Below the pieces are notes generated by a model. That model searched no databases, was not told the origin of the DNA, and worked only from the letters and a program-made list of their open reading frames with translations. From assembly GCF_050510895.1 (NCBI RefSeq), contig NZ_JBNINT010000002.1, forward strand, positions 160,727 through 224,726: a stretch of 64,000 bases of DNA. The letters are read 5' to 3'. The DNA is from Pannonibacter phragmitetus_B (GTDB taxonomy: Bacteria; Pseudomonadota; Alphaproteobacteria; Rhizobiales; Stappiaceae). Of this stretch, positions 19,980-29,952 are shown in pieces (position 1 is the first letter of the stretch; each line of letters starts with the position of its first letter). A program made the position numbers and the translations under genes.

Positions 19980-19992
19980 ACTTGACACAAGT
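19980..19992. promoter_or_regulatory. Candidate TetR operator
   Basis: ACTTG-aca-CAAGT is a perfect 5-bp dyad in the 124-bp divergent region between tetR and the flavin oxidoreductase gene. Its assignment to this regulator rests on position. Confidence 0.4.
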
Positions 19993-20045
19993 GAACATTT
20001 CCATTTTGCTGAAGAAAACCGCCCTTCCAGAGAGGCACACGACCC

Positions 20046-22081
20046 ATGTCCAGCGACCCGCTTCTTCAGCCGTTCCAGCTCAAGCATCTCACCTTGCGCA
20101 ACCGGATCATCATCACCTCGCATGAGCCGGCCTATCCGGAAGACGGCATGCCCAAGGGCCGTTACCGCGCCTATCACGTGGAGCGGGCGAAGGCCGGGGT
20201 GGCCATGACGATGACCGCCGGTTCCGCCGCCGTGTCACGCGACAGCCCGCCCGTGTTCAACAACATCCTCGCCTGGAAGGACGAGGTGGTGAAATGGACA
20301 AGGGAGCTGACGGACGCGGTGCATGAGCAGGGCGCGGCCATCATGATCCAGCTCACCCACCTGGGCCGCCGCACCCGCTGGGACAAGGGCGACTGGCTGC
20401 CGGTCGTCTCCCCTCTCATGCGCGCGAAGCGGCACACCGGGCCTTTCCCAAGCAGCTGGAAGACTGGGATATCGAGCGGATCATCAAGGACTATGGCGAT
20501 GCGGCCGAGCGCATGCAGGCCGGTGGCATGGATGGCATCGAGCTGGAAGCCTATGGCCATCTGATGGATCAGTTCTGGTCGCCGCTGACCAACACGCTGG
20601 ACGGCCCCTATGGCGGTCCGCTCGACAACCGGCTGCGCTTTGCCTTCGACGTGCTGCGCGAGATCCGCAAGCGCACCGGGCCGGAGTTCATCGTCGGCAT
20701 CCGCTACACGGGCGATGAACGGCTGGACGGCGGGCTGACGCCGGAGGACGGGCTGGAAATCTCCCGCCGCCTGAAGGACAGCGGCCTTGTGGACTTCCTC
20801 AATGTGGTGCGCGGCCATATCGATACGGATGCGGGCCTGACGGACGTGATCCCCATTCAGGGCATGGCCAGCGCCCCGCATCTGGATTTCGCCGGCAGCA
20901 TCCGGGCGGAAACGAAGCTGCCGACCTTCCATGCGGCGCGCATTCCTGATGTCGCCACCGCCCGCCATGCGGTGGCCAGCGGCAAGGTGGATCTCGTCGG
21001 CATGACCCGCGCCCACATGGCCGACCCGCATCTGGTGCGCAAGATCATCGCCGGGCAGGAAGAGCGCATCCGGCCCTGCACCGGCGCCAATTATTGCCTC
21101 GACCGGATCTATCAGGGCGGCCTTGCCTTCTGCATCCACAACGCCGCCACCGGGCGCGAGGAGACGATGCCGCATGACATCGCCCCCGCCGCGCACCGCC
21201 GCAAGGTGGTGATCGTGGGCGCAGGCCCCGCCGGGCTGGAAGCCGCACGGGTGGCCGGTGAGCGCGGGCATGAGGTGACCGTGTTCGAGGCAGCCGCCCG
21301 GCCCGGCGGCCAGATCCGCCTGACCGCCCAGAGCGAACGGCGGCGGGAGATGCTGTCGATCATCGACTGGCGCATGGCCGAATGCGAGCGGCTCGGCGTC
21401 TCCTTCCGCTTCAACACATGGGCGGAAAGCGCCGATGTTCTGGCGGAGGCCGCCGATGTGGTGATCATCGCCACCGGCGGCCTGCCGGATACGGAGGTTC
21501 TGAGCACAGGCAATGATCTGGTGGTCTCCGCCTGGGACATTCTCTCCGGCGATGTGAAGCCCGGGCGGCAGGTGCTGGTCTATGACGATGCAGGCGACCA
21601 CAGCGGATTGCAGGCGGCGGAACTGATCGCACGGACGGGCGCCAGCGTCGAGATCATGACCCCCGACCGCAGCTTTGCGCCGGAGGTGATGGCCATGAAC
21701 CTGGTGCCCTACATGCGCAGCCTGCAAAAGCTGGACACACGCTTCACCGTCACCAGGCGCCTGCTGGCGGTGGAGCGGCAGGGCAACCAGCTCACCGCCC
21801 ATGTGGGCAGCGATTACGGCGGCGCCAGCCAGACGCGGACGGTGGATCAGGTGGTGATCAACCACGGCACCCTGCCGCTGGCCGATCTCTATTTCGAGCT
21901 GAAGCCCCTCTCGTCCAATCTCGGTGAAGTGTCACACGAAGCGCTGATCGAGGGCCAGCCGCAGGCGATCTGCCGCAACCCCGGCGGCACCTTCCAGCTC
22001 TTCCGCATCGGCGACGCCATCGCCTCCCGCAACACCCACGCCGCCATCTACGACGCGCTGCGGCTGGTGAAGGATATGTGA
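20046..22081 (+). CDS. FMN/FAD/4Fe-4S oxidoreductase, dimethylglycine/N-methylproline demethylase-like (one frame break)
   Basis: About 678 residues. The N-terminal old-yellow-enzyme barrel starts LLQPFQLKHLTLRNRIIITSHEP. Cysteines for a 4Fe-4S cluster lie in RPCTGANYCLDR and GLAFCIHN, and a C-terminal FAD/NAD domain begins VVIVGAGPAGLEAARVAGERGHEV. This is the architecture of 2,4-dienoyl-CoA reductase, trimethylamine dehydrogenase and the DgcA/N-methylproline demethylase group. The CxGANYCLDRIY segment points to the demethylase group. One base restored in the run at 20410-20413 repairs the frame (VVSPSHAREAAHRAF). Substrate specificity is inferred. No electron-transfer partner gene is adjacent. 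Confidence 0.8.
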
Positions 22082-22140
22082 GGGGTGGGGCTGAAGCGGG
22101 CGGACGGAGACGGTTTGAGCCTTCGTCTTGCCGCAGCGCC

Positions 22141-22285
22141 CCTCTCCCCCTTGAGGGGGAGATGTCTGCGCCAGCTGACAGAGGGGGTGGCAGCGCCTCA
22201 GCACGGCATCACCTCTCGTATGATTGGACAGCCCGTTACCCCCTCTGCCCCCTTTCGGGGGCATCTCCCCCTCAAGGGGGAGAGG
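22141..22285 (+). repeat. Palindromic intergenic element, copy A
   Basis: Begins CCTCTCCCCCTTGAGGGGGAG and ends with the inverted form. It carries internal short hairpins (CCCCCTTTCGGGGG and a TGTCTGCGCCAGCTGACA-like block). It fills most of the 297-bp gap between the flavin oxidoreductase and hpaR. It lies in inverted orientation relative to copy B on the other side of hpaR. It resembles rhizobial RIME elements. Confidence 0.8.
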
Positions 22286-22378
22286 AGCTGGAGCCTGACC
22301 GGCTGTCCGTTGTAGACACGGCCCTCTCGTTGGACCTGAAACGCCGTGCCATTGAAACAACGGCTGCCACTGCAGCCC

Positions 22379-22867
22379 TCAGGCTTCCCCGTTCCCGTCA
22401 TTAAAATCCGACAGCAATTCCAGCCGGTCGAGCAGGTCGGCGATCCAGTCCGCGCCGAAGCGGGCTTCGAGGCTGGCGTAGATCTGGCGGCTTTCGGGGG
22501 CCACTTCGCCGATGATCCGCAGGCCCTCCGGCATGAGGCTCAGCATCACCCGGCGGCCGTCTGTCTCGCCCCGCTCCTTGAGGATCAGGCCGCGCTCTTC
22601 CAGCGTGCGGATGATGCGTGTCAGCGACGGGGCCAGGATGAAGGCACGGTCCGCCACCTCGGAGGCATCCAGCGTGCCGCGCTCACCCAGCACACGGATC
22701 ACCCGCCATTGCTGCTCGGTCAGGTCATGGGCCGCCAGCATGGGCCGGAAATGCGCCATCAGCGCCTCGCGCGCCCTCAGCAGGGCAATGGGCAGCGAGC
22801 GCCGGGTGTCACGCGGCAGCAGCGCGTCCTGATCAGCGTCGGATGGGGCGGTATCGGCGGGCTTCAT
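22379..22867 (-). CDS. hpaR: HpaR, MarR-family repressor of homoprotocatechuate catabolism
   Basis: 162 residues. The MarR winged helix reads LTEQQWRVIRVLGERGTLDASEVADRAFILAPSLTRIIRTLEERGLI with wing KERGETDGRR, matching the HpaR/HpcR subfamily closely. It is encoded divergently from hpaFEDGHI, the genes it is expected to repress until the aromatic inducer binds. It is flanked on both sides by copies of the palindromic element, in inverted orientation. Confidence 0.87.
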   Translation of the reverse strand: MKPADTAPSDADQDALLPRDTRRSLPIALLRAREALMAHFRPMLAAHDLTEQQWRVIRVLGERGTLDASEVADRAFILAPSLTRIIRTLEERGLILKERGETDGRRVMLSLMPEGLRIIGEVAPESRQIYASLEARFGADWIADLLDRLELLSDFNDGNGEA

Positions 22868-23047
22868 GCTTCCTCTATGCGGCAGAAAACCGGCTTTTGC
22901 AAACCGGCAGCCAGCGCCTGTTGACGGCAGGGTTTAGATTGGACGCACGGAGGAGGACCGCAAACTGGTTACCCCGGCACGGCTTCTCAGCGCCCCATCC
23001 CCCTGTTGGAGCAGTGCTTACAACGGACTTCCAGTCAGGCTCCAACT

Positions 23048-23193
23048 CCTCTCCCCCTTGAGGGGGAGATGCCCCCGGAAGGGGGCAGAGGGGGTAACGG
23101 GCTGTCCTTTCATACGAAAGGTGATGCCGTGCTGAAGCGCAGCCACCCCCTCTGTCTGCTGGCGCAGACATCTCCCCCTCAAGGGGGAGATGG
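23048..23193 (-). repeat. Palindromic intergenic element, copy B
   Basis: Same element as copy A in the opposite orientation: terminal CTCCCCCTTGAGGGGGAG arms, CCCCCGGAAGGGGG hairpin, a CATACGAAAGGTGATGCCGT block and TGTCTGCTGGCGCAGACA. It lies inside the 444-bp gap between hpaR and hpaF, upstream of the hpaF promoter. Nothing else was found in that gap. Confidence 0.8.
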
Positions 23194-23252
23194 GCACTGC
23201 GGCAAGAGGAAGGCGCGGTCCTCTTGCCGCGCCCGCTGCAAACACTGCCCTG

Positions 23253-23285
23253 TTGACAGACCTGCAAAACCATTTAACATGTTAA
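23253..23285 (+). promoter_or_regulatory. Predicted hpaF promoter with palindromic operator
   Basis: TTGACA (23253-23258), a 16-bp spacer and TAACAT (23275-23280) form a plausible sigma-70 promoter. A perfect 12-bp palindrome TTAACATGTTAA (23274-23285) covers the -10 element, ideally placed for HpaR repression. The hpaF ATG lies 27 bp downstream. Confidence 0.6.
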
Positions 23286-23311
23286 TTATCAAGCCGGCCG
23301 GGAGGAGAACC

Positions 23312-23716
23312 ATGCCGCATCTGTCCTTTGACTATTCGGCCAATCTGGAGGCCGGGGTGGATATGCCTGCCTTTGCAAGCTGCCTCGCCGGCGCGCTTCT
23401 GGAGACGGGGCTGTTCGAGCTGGGGGCCCTGCGCGTGCGCGGGTTCCGCTGCGATGTGCATGTGGTGGCCGACCGGCTGGAGCAGAACGGCTTCATCGAC
23501 ATGTCCCTGCGCATGGGCGAGGGCCGCAGCCTTGAGGACCGCCAGCGCGCCGGAGAGGCCATCTTCGCTGCGGCCAGTGCCTTTCTGGCGCCGCAGTTCG
23601 CCAGCCCGCACTTCATGCTGTCGCTGGAAATCCGCGAGATCAGCGCCCCCTTGAGCTGGAAGCGCAACGCCATCCACCCCCGCATCCGCCAGATGCAGAC
23701 CGGAACCGGAGAGTGA
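23312..23716 (+). CDS. hpaF: 5-carboxymethyl-2-hydroxymuconate delta-isomerase
   Basis: About 134 residues, starting at an ATG with a strong GGAGGAG ribosome site and the retained N-terminal proline (MPHLSFDYSANLE). That proline is the catalytic base in the tautomerase superfamily. The family continues through VRGFRCDVHVVADR, FIDMSLRMGEGRSLEDRQ and FMLSLEIREIS. It isomerises CHM during meta-cleavage of homoprotocatechuate. First gene of the operon; its stop lies 2 bp before the hpaE ATG. Confidence 0.9.
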   Translation: MPHLSFDYSANLEAGVDMPAFASCLAGALLETGLFELGALRVRGFRCDVHVVADRLEQNGFIDMSLRMGEGRSLEDRQRAGEAIFAAASAFLAPQFASPHFMLSLEIREISAPLSWKRNAIHPRIRQMQTGTGE

Positions 23717-23718
23717 CA

Positions 23719-25232
23719 ATGCCCTCACTGGAAGACAACATCGCCCGGGCCAGCGCTTTTCTGGCGCGCTTTGAGGCGGGCGTGAAAAACCGCATCGGCG
23801 GCGAAGACGTGGATGCGTTGGACGGCACGCAGTTCGAGACCATCTCACCGGTGGATCTCAAGGTGCTTGCCCGCGTTGCCCATGGCAAGGCGGCGGATAT
23901 CGACCGGGCGGCAAAGGCCGCCAAGGCCGCCTTTCCGGCCTGGGCCGCCCTCTCCGGCGAGGCGCGGCGGGATATCCTGAACCGCATTGCCGATGCCATC
24001 GAGGCGCGGGCGGAGGAAATCGCGCTGGTGGAATGCATGGACACCGGCCAGTCGCTGAAGTTCATGGCCAAGGCGGCGCTGCGCGGGGCGGAGAATTTCC
24101 GCTTCTTCGCCGCCCGCGCCCCGGAAGCGCGCGACGGCAAGGCCCTGCAGGCGCCCGGTCAGGTCAACATCACCACCCGCGTGCCGATTGGCCCGGTGGG
24201 GGTGATCACGCCCTGGAACACGCCTTTCATGCTCTCCACCTGGAAGATCGCCCCGGCGCTGGCGGCGGGCTGCACCGTGGTGCACAAGCCGGCCGAACTG
24301 TCGCCGCTGACCGCCCGGATCCTGGTGGAAATCGCCGAGGAGGCGGGGCTTCCCGCCGGCGTGTGGAACCTCGTCAACGGCTTTGGCGAGGATGCCGGGC
24401 GGGCGCTGACCGAGCATCCGCTGATCAAGGCCATCGGCTTCGTCGGCGAAAGCCACACTGGCTCGATGATCATGCAGCAGGGGGCGGCGACGCTGAAACG
24501 CGTGCATTTCGAGCTGGGCGGCAAGAACCCGGTGATCGTCTTTGCCGATGCGGATCTGGACCGGGCTGCCGATGCGGCGGTCTTCATGATCTATTCGCTC
24601 AACGGCGAGCGTTGCACCTCGTCTTCCCGCCTGCTGGTGGAAGCCTCGATCCACGACGCATTCACCGCCCGCGTCGCGGAAAAGGCGAGGCGCATCAAGG
24701 TCGGCCATCCGCTGGATCCGGCCACCGTCATCGGCCCGCTGATCCATCCGGTGCACGAGAAGAAGGTGCTGGACTACATCGCCACCGGCAAGGCGGAAGG
24801 AGCAACCCTTGCCGCAGGCGGACAGAAGGCGGAGGGCCCCGGCGGCGGCTGCTATGTGGCGCCCACGCTTTTCACACACGCCAGCAATTCCATGCGCATC
24901 GCGCAGGAGGAGATCTTCGGCCCCGTGCTGACGGCCATTCCCTTCCAGGACGAGGCAGAAGCGCTCGCACTGGCCAATGACGTGGCCTATGGCCTCACCG
25001 GCTATCTGTGGACCTCGGACGTGACCCGCGCCTTCCGGTTCACAGAGGCGCTGGAAGCGGGGATGATCTGGGTGAACTCGGAGAACATCCGCCACCTGCC
25101 CACCCCTTCGGCGGGGTGAAAAGCTCCGGCATCGGACGGGACGGCGGCGACTGGTCCTTTGATTTCTACATGGAAACCAAGAACATCGCCTTTGCCACCG
25201 GCGCCCACACCATCCCGAAGCTGGGCGGCTGA
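23719..25232 (+). CDS. hpaE: 5-carboxymethyl-2-hydroxymuconate semialdehyde dehydrogenase (one frame break)
   Basis: About 504 residues after correction. Aldehyde-dehydrogenase landmarks include PWNTPFMLSTWKIAPALAAG, HFELGGKNPVI (catalytic Glu about 265) and GERCTSSSRLL (catalytic Cys about 299). One base restored in the C run at 25103-25106 restores the C-terminal PFGGVKSSGIGRDGG and TKNIAFATGAHTIPKLGG. HpaE oxidises the ring-cleavage semialdehyde with NAD. Position between hpaF and hpaD supports the specific name. A GTG at 23713 is an alternative start. Confidence 0.9.
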
Positions 25233-25291
25233 GCCGCCTGCCGCCACCGCCGTTTACGCCAGATATCAGCAAGACCGGGAGGAGACCCGTC

Positions 25292-26271
25292 ATGCCCGTT
25301 CCCGCACCGAACCTTTATCCGCCTTTCAACATCGTGCGCCTCAGCCACGTGGAATTTGCCGTCACGGACCTTGCCCGCTCCCGCGCCTTCTACGTGGACA
25401 CGCTGGGGCTTCAGGTCACCGATGAGGATGCGGGCTGCATCTACCTGCGTGCCATGGAGGAGCGCGGCCACCATTGCATCGTGCTGCGCCAATCGGACGA
25501 GGCCTCGGCCCGCGATCTGGGTTTCAAGGTCTTTTCGGAGGAGGATCTGGACCGGGCGGCGCATTTCTTCAAGGGCAAGGGCCTGCCGGTGGAGTGGGTG
25601 GAGCGGCCCTTCCAGTCCCGCACCTTCCGCACGCGAGACCCCTTCGGCACGCCGCTGGAGTTCTACGCCCGCATGGACCGGCTGCCGCCAATCCACCAGA
25701 AATATGCGCTTTACCGGGGCGTGAAGCCGCTGCGCATCGACCATTTCAACTGCTTCTCGCCCGATGTGGACGCCTCCGTCGCCTTCTACAACGAGCTGGG
25801 TTTCCGCGTGACCGAATATACGGAGGACGAGGAGACGGGCCGGCTCTGGGCCGCCTGGACGCACCGCAAGGGCGGCGTGCATGACATGGCCTTTACCAAC
25901 GGCCGCGGCCCGCGCCTGCACCACACCGCCTTCTGGGTGCCGACGCCGCTCAACATCATCGATCTTCTTGACCTCATGTCCACCACCGGCTGGGTGTCCA
26001 ACATCGAGCGCGGCCCCGGCCGCCACGGCATTTCCAATGCCTTCTTCCTCTATATCCTCGACCCCGACGGCCACCGCATCGAGATCTATTGTTCCGACTA
26101 TCAGACGGTCGATCCGGATCTGGAGCCGATCAAGTGGGACCTGAAGGACCCGCAGCGCCAGACCCTCTGGGGCGCCCCTGCCCCCGCTCCTGGTTCGAGC
26201 ACGGCAGTCTGTTCTCCGGCACCACCCCGCAGGAGCCGCTGCTGAAGGCCCAGCCGATCATCGCGCCGTGA
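25292..26271 (+). CDS. hpaD: Homoprotocatechuate 2,3-dioxygenase (one frame break near the end)
   Basis: About 326 residues, a type I extradiol dioxygenase with two vicinal-oxygen-chelate halves (VRLSHVEFAVTDLARSRAFY and LRIDHFNCFSPDVDASVAFY). Likely Fe/Mn ligands are His151 (DHFN), one of the two His at 210-211 (LHHTAFW) and Glu264 (HRIEIY). Adding one base to the C run at 26181-26185 replaces an aberrant tail with SWFEHGSLFSGTTPQEPLLKA, normal for this family. It cleaves the 3,4-dihydroxyphenylacetate ring. Confidence 0.9.
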
Positions 26272-26334
26272 GGGCACAGCCTCCCGCCCCCTCCCCTTGA
26301 GGGGAAACTCGGGCGACCAGTCAAGCACGCGTTA

Positions 26335-26476
26335 CTCTCCCCCTTGAGGGGGAGATGCCCCCGTCAGGGGGCAGAGGGGGTAACGGGCTATCCTTTCAAA
26401 CGAAAGGCGATGCCGTGTTGAGGCGCTGATACCCCCTCTGTCAGCTCCGCTGACATCTCCCCTCAAGGGGGAGAGG
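26335..26476 (-). repeat. Palindromic intergenic element, copy C
   Basis: Same orientation as copy B. It lies inside the hpa operon between hpaD and hpaG, filling most of a 299-bp gap. A partial related hairpin (CCCCTCCCCTTGAGGGG) lies just upstream at about 26288-26304. Confidence 0.8.
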
Positions 26477-26570
26477 GGCGCTGCGACAAAAGGAGAGTGC
26501 AGTCCTCCCCATTGCCGCACGGAAGAGACACTGCCCTTGTGAGAAGGGGAAACGAGAGGACAAACCAGCT

Positions 26571-27463
26571 ATGACCCAGCCACGCTTTCTGAGTTTCCGC
26601 ACCGCAGGCAACCAACAGGGCTTTGGCCTTGTATCGGGGGATGGGGTGATTGATCTGTCCGAGCGCCTGAAGGGCCGGTTTTCCAGCCTGATGGACATCA
26701 TCGCACGGGGCAGCCTGACGGAAATTGCCGAAAGCCACGGCGGCCTGCCGCCGGACATGAGCCTTGAAGAGATCACCTTCACCATTCCGGTGACCCAGCC
26801 GGAGAAGATCATCTGCACCGGGGTAAACTTTCCCGACCGCAACGAGGAGTACAAGGACGGCAAGGAAGCCGCCGCCTATCCCTCGCTTTTTGTGCGCTTT
26901 GCCGGGTCCTTCACCGGCCACGGCCAGCCGCTGGTGCGCCCGCCGGAGAGCCATCAGCTCGACTACGAGGGTGAGATCGCAGTGGTCATCGGCAAGGCGG
27001 GGCGGCGGATTGCGGAGCCGGACGCGCTGTCCCACGTGGCGGCGCTGACCCTGTGCAACGAGGGAACTTTACGCGACTGGGTGCGCCATGCGCGCTTCAA
27101 CGTCACGCAGGGCAAGAATTTCGATGCCTCCGGTTCCATGGGACCCTGGCTGGTGCCCCTCACCTCCCCGCCCAGATCGAGGATATCGGGCTGCAGACGC
27201 GGGTGAACGGCGAACTGCGGCAGGATGACAAGACGGGGCGGATGCTGTTCCCCGTGCGCCGGCTCATCAGCTACATTTCCACCTTCACCACGCTGGCGCC
27301 GGGCGATGTGATCGTCACCGGCACACCGACGGGTGCAGGTGCACGGGCCGAGCCGCCTGTCTGGCTGAAGCCCGGCGATGTGGTGGAGGTGAGCGCGGAC
27401 GGGCTTGGCACGCTGCGCAACACCATCGCGGACGAAATGCCGGATGCAGCAAGGGAGGGGTGA
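26571..27463 (+). CDS. hpaG: Fumarylacetoacetate-hydrolase-family enzyme of the hpa pathway (one frame break)
   Basis: About 298 residues after one base is restored in the run at 27166-27169 (LTSPAQIEDIGLQTRVNGEL). Family motifs include KIICTGVNFPDRNEEY, HQLDYEGEIAVVIGKAGRRI, GKNFDASGSMGPWLV and PGDVIVTGTPTGAG. In this operon the family decarboxylates OPET (and may also isomerise). A single copy occurs, whereas some pathways have a two-domain HpaG. It is followed after 1 bp by hpaH. Confidence 0.85.
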
Positions 27464-27464
27464 G

Positions 27465-28280
27465 ATGCTGAGCGCAACACAGATTGAAGACGCCGCCGCA
27501 AGGCTGGACGAGGCCGAGCGCAGCCGCATCCAGACCGGGTTGCTGTCGCTGGCCCATCCGGGCATGACCATGGATGATGCCTATGCCATTCAGGCGGCCT
27601 GGGTGCAGCGCAAGCTGGCGGCGGGGCGGCGTGTCATTGGCTGGAAGATCGGCCTCACCTCCAAGGCCATGCAATCGGCGCTGAACATCAATATCCCCGA
27701 TTCCGGCGTGCTGCTGGACGACATGCTGTTCGAGGATGGCGCGCAGATCCCGCCGGAACGCTTCATCCAGCCGCGCATCGAGGCGGAAATCGCCTTCATC
27801 ATGAAGGCGCCGCTGAAGGGGCCGGGCGTCACTGTCTTCGATGTGCTCAACGCCACGGATTACGTCACCCCGGCCATCGAGATCCTCGACACCCGTATCC
27901 TGAGGATGGACCCGCAGACGAAACAGACGCGCAATGTCTGCGACACCATCGCCGACAATGCCGCAAATGCGGGGATCGTCACCGGCGGGCGGGCCCTGCG
28001 GCCGGACCAGACCGACATGCGCTGGATGGGCGCCATCGTCAGCCGCAACGGCGAGGTGGAGGAAACCGGCCTTGGCGCAGGCGTGCTGAACCAGCCTGCA
28101 CGCGGCGTCGCCTGGCTTGCCAACCGGCTGGCGCAGTATGGCGAGGGCATCGAGGCCGGGCAGATCGTGCTGGCCGGTTCCTTCATCCGCCCGGTTGAGG
28201 CCCGCCCCGGCGACACGGTGACCGCAGATTTCGGCCCGCATGGCAGCGTCAGCCTGCATTTCGCAAAGGAAACCGCCTGA
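27465..28280 (+). CDS. hpaH: 2-oxo-hept-4-ene-1,7-dioate hydratase
   Basis: About 271 residues. The hydratase/decarboxylase family is seen in HPGMTMDDAYAIQAAWV, GWKIGLTSKAMQSALNI, RIEAEIAFIMK and ILDTRI, ending FGPHGSVSLHF. It adds water to OHED (2-oxohept-4-ene-1,7-dioate). The ATG at 27465 follows AGGGAGGGG, and the stop overlaps the hpaI start by one base. Confidence 0.92.
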   Translation: MLSATQIEDAAARLDEAERSRIQTGLLSLAHPGMTMDDAYAIQAAWVQRKLAAGRRVIGWKIGLTSKAMQSALNINIPDSGVLLDDMLFEDGAQIPPERFIQPRIEAEIAFIMKAPLKGPGVTVFDVLNATDYVTPAIEILDTRILRMDPQTKQTRNVCDTIADNAANAGIVTGGRALRPDQTDMRWMGAIVSRNGEVEETGLGAGVLNQPARGVAWLANRLAQYGEGIEAGQIVLAGSFIRPVEARPGDTVTADFGPHGSVSLHFAKETA

Positions 28281-29059
28281 TGCCCGCGCCCGTCAACCCG
28301 TTCAAGAAGGCCCTCAGCGAAGGGCAGTTGCAAACCGGCCTGTGGCAGGCGATCGGCAGCGAGGCCGCCGTCGAGATCTGCGCCGGAACCGGCTATGACT
28401 GGCTGCTGCTGGATGCCGAGCACGCGCCCAACGATGTGCCAAGGCTTGCCTCGCAACTGCGCGCCATGCGCGGCGCGCCCTCCCATGCAGTCATCCGCCC
28501 GCCTATGGGCGAAGCCTGGGTGATCAAGCAGATGCTCGACATCGGCGCGCAGACCCTGCTCATCCCCATGGTGCAGGATGCGGCTCAGGCCGCGTCCCTC
28601 GTGCGGGCCGTGCGCTATCCGCCGGCCGGCATCCGGGGTGTGGGTGCGGCGCTGGCGCGGGCTTCGGACTACAACCGGATCGAGCGCTATCTGGAAACCG
28701 CCAATGACGAAATCTGCCTGCTGGTGCAGGCCGAAAGCGTGATGGCGCTCAAAAATCTCGAAGCCATCTGCGCGGTCGAGGGGGTGGACGGCGTCTTCAT
28801 CGGCCCGTCAGATCTGGCCGCAGACATGGGCTTTCTGGGCCGTCCCGGCGCGCAGGAGGTGCAGGCGGCAGTGTCGGACGCCATCGCCCGCATCACCGCC
28901 TGCGGCAAGGCGGCCGGCGTGCTGAGCACCGACCTTGCCCTTGCCCGCCACTACCAGCAAATGGGCGCCACCTTCATCGCTATCGGCCATGACGTAGGCC
29001 TGCTGGCCAATGGCGCCCGCCAGCTGCTTGAGCGTTTCAGGGGAGAGGCGGAGGGGTAA
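28280..29059 (+). CDS. hpaI: 4-hydroxy-2-oxoheptanedioate aldolase
   Basis: About 259 residues, a HpcH/HpaI class II aldolase: LWQAIGSEAAVEICAGTGYDWLLLDAEHAPND, GAQTLLIPMVQ, PPAGIRGVGAALARAS, VDGVFIGPSDLAADMG. It cleaves HHED to pyruvate and succinic semialdehyde, the final step of the pathway. Last gene of the hpa operon, followed by a bidirectional terminator. Confidence 0.93.
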   Translation: MPAPVNPFKKALSEGQLQTGLWQAIGSEAAVEICAGTGYDWLLLDAEHAPNDVPRLASQLRAMRGAPSHAVIRPPMGEAWVIKQMLDIGAQTLLIPMVQDAAQAASLVRAVRYPPAGIRGVGAALARASDYNRIERYLETANDEICLLVQAESVMALKNLEAICAVEGVDGVFIGPSDLAADMGFLGRPGAQEVQAAVSDAIARITACGKAAGVLSTDLALARHYQQMGATFIAIGHDVGLLANGARQLLERFRGEAEG

Positions 29060-29077
29060 GCTGCCCTCAAACGCAAG

Positions 29078-29100
29078 GCGCCCCGCTTGTGGCGGGGCGC
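29078..29100. terminator. Bidirectional hairpin terminator
   Basis: GCGCCCCGC, 5-nt loop, GCGGGGCGC: a perfect 9-bp stem between the convergent hpaI and amino-acid binding-protein genes. Confidence 0.8.
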
Positions 29101-29127
29101 TGCGTGGTGTGGCGGATGATGCCGTGA

Positions 29128-29952
29128 TCAGCCGCCGAAGCCGAAGCCCTCGGGCATGTCGGTCAAGGTGATGCCGAAGGGCTCAAGGCTCTTCAAGATC
29201 CAGGTCTGGTTGTTGCCGATGCGGCGGTTGTATTCGGCCCAGGCAGAGACGAAGCTCTTGAAGGTTTCATCGGTGCCATAGTTCAGCGCCACCACAGAAG
29301 GCGTCGAGAGCACAGGCACCGGCACCTTGACTGTGCCAACCGCAGGCGCCTTCTTCGAAATCACCAGCCCGTTCAGCATGGTGTTGACGAGGCCATCCGC
29401 CTTGCCAGTGGTGACGGCGATGATCGCCTCGTCGCGCGTCTTGAAGCGCAGAATGTTGGCATTGGGCAGATACTGCTGGGTAATCAGGTCCTGTGCCGAT
29501 CCCATGTCCACCGCGAAGGTGTATTTCGGATCGTTCAGTTCCTTCCAGGTCATGCCCGTCAGTTCGTCCTTGGCCGACACGATGATGAAGCTGTTGTAAT
29601 AGGTGGGGTCCGAGAAGGACACGGACATGGCGCGGACCGGCGTTGCGGTGACAGCGAAGGCCATGTCCACCTTGCCGCTCTGCACGTCAAGGATCGCGTT
29701 GGACCAGCTCGATTCCACCACTTCCAGCTTCACGTCCAGCGTCTTGGCAATATCGCTGGCCATGTCGATGACGAAGCCCTGCCATTCACCGGTGCGCGGG
29801 TCCTTGTTGAAGTAGGGCACCTCATTGAGGATGGCCGGAATGCGCAGGACACCGCGGGCACGAATATCATCAATCGTGCCGGCACTGGCTGCTGCGGTTC
29901 CCGCTGCCAGTGCCATGGCGGCGATGCCGCAAAGTTTTGCAAGAAAGTTCAT
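29128..29952 (-). CDS. Amino-acid-type ABC transporter substrate-binding protein (SBP_bac_3)
   Basis: About 274 residues beginning MNFLAKLCGIAAMALAAGTAAASA (signal peptide), with a GGAGG ribosome site before the ATG at 29952. The family pattern is DDIRARGVLRIPAI, GEWQGFVIDMASDIAKTLDVKLEVVESSWSNAI and GKVDMAFAVTATPVRA. It is the likely partner of the permease and ATPase encoded at 37.4-38.9 kb, which lack their own binding-protein gene. The ligand is probably an amino acid or imino acid; exact identity unknown. Confidence 0.85.
   Translation of the reverse strand: MNFLAKLCGIAAMALAAGTAAASAGTIDDIRARGVLRIPAILNEVPYFNKDPRTGEWQGFVIDMASDIAKTLDVKLEVVESSWSNAILDVQSGKVDMAFAVTATPVRAMSVSFSDPTYYNSFIIVSAKDELTGMTWKELNDPKYTFAVDMGSAQDLITQQYLPNANILRFKTRDEAIIAVTTGKADGLVNTMLNGLVISKKAPAVGTVKVPVPVLSTPSVVALNYGTDETFKSFVSAWAEYNRRIGNNQTWILKSLEPFGITLTDMPEGFGFGG

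Noticed and set aside
20174..21865. A long - strand open frame (563 codons) opposite the flavin oxidoreductase
   Set aside because: Composition is typical of antisense GC-rich frames (His, Arg, Ala, Gly, Gln). The + strand has clear OYE, 4Fe-4S and FAD motifs.
22141..23193. Inverted copies A and B around hpaR as a composite transposon or insertion sequence
   Set aside because: There is no transposase gene, no target-site duplication was seen, and the same element occurs singly elsewhere. It fits a dispersed intergenic element.
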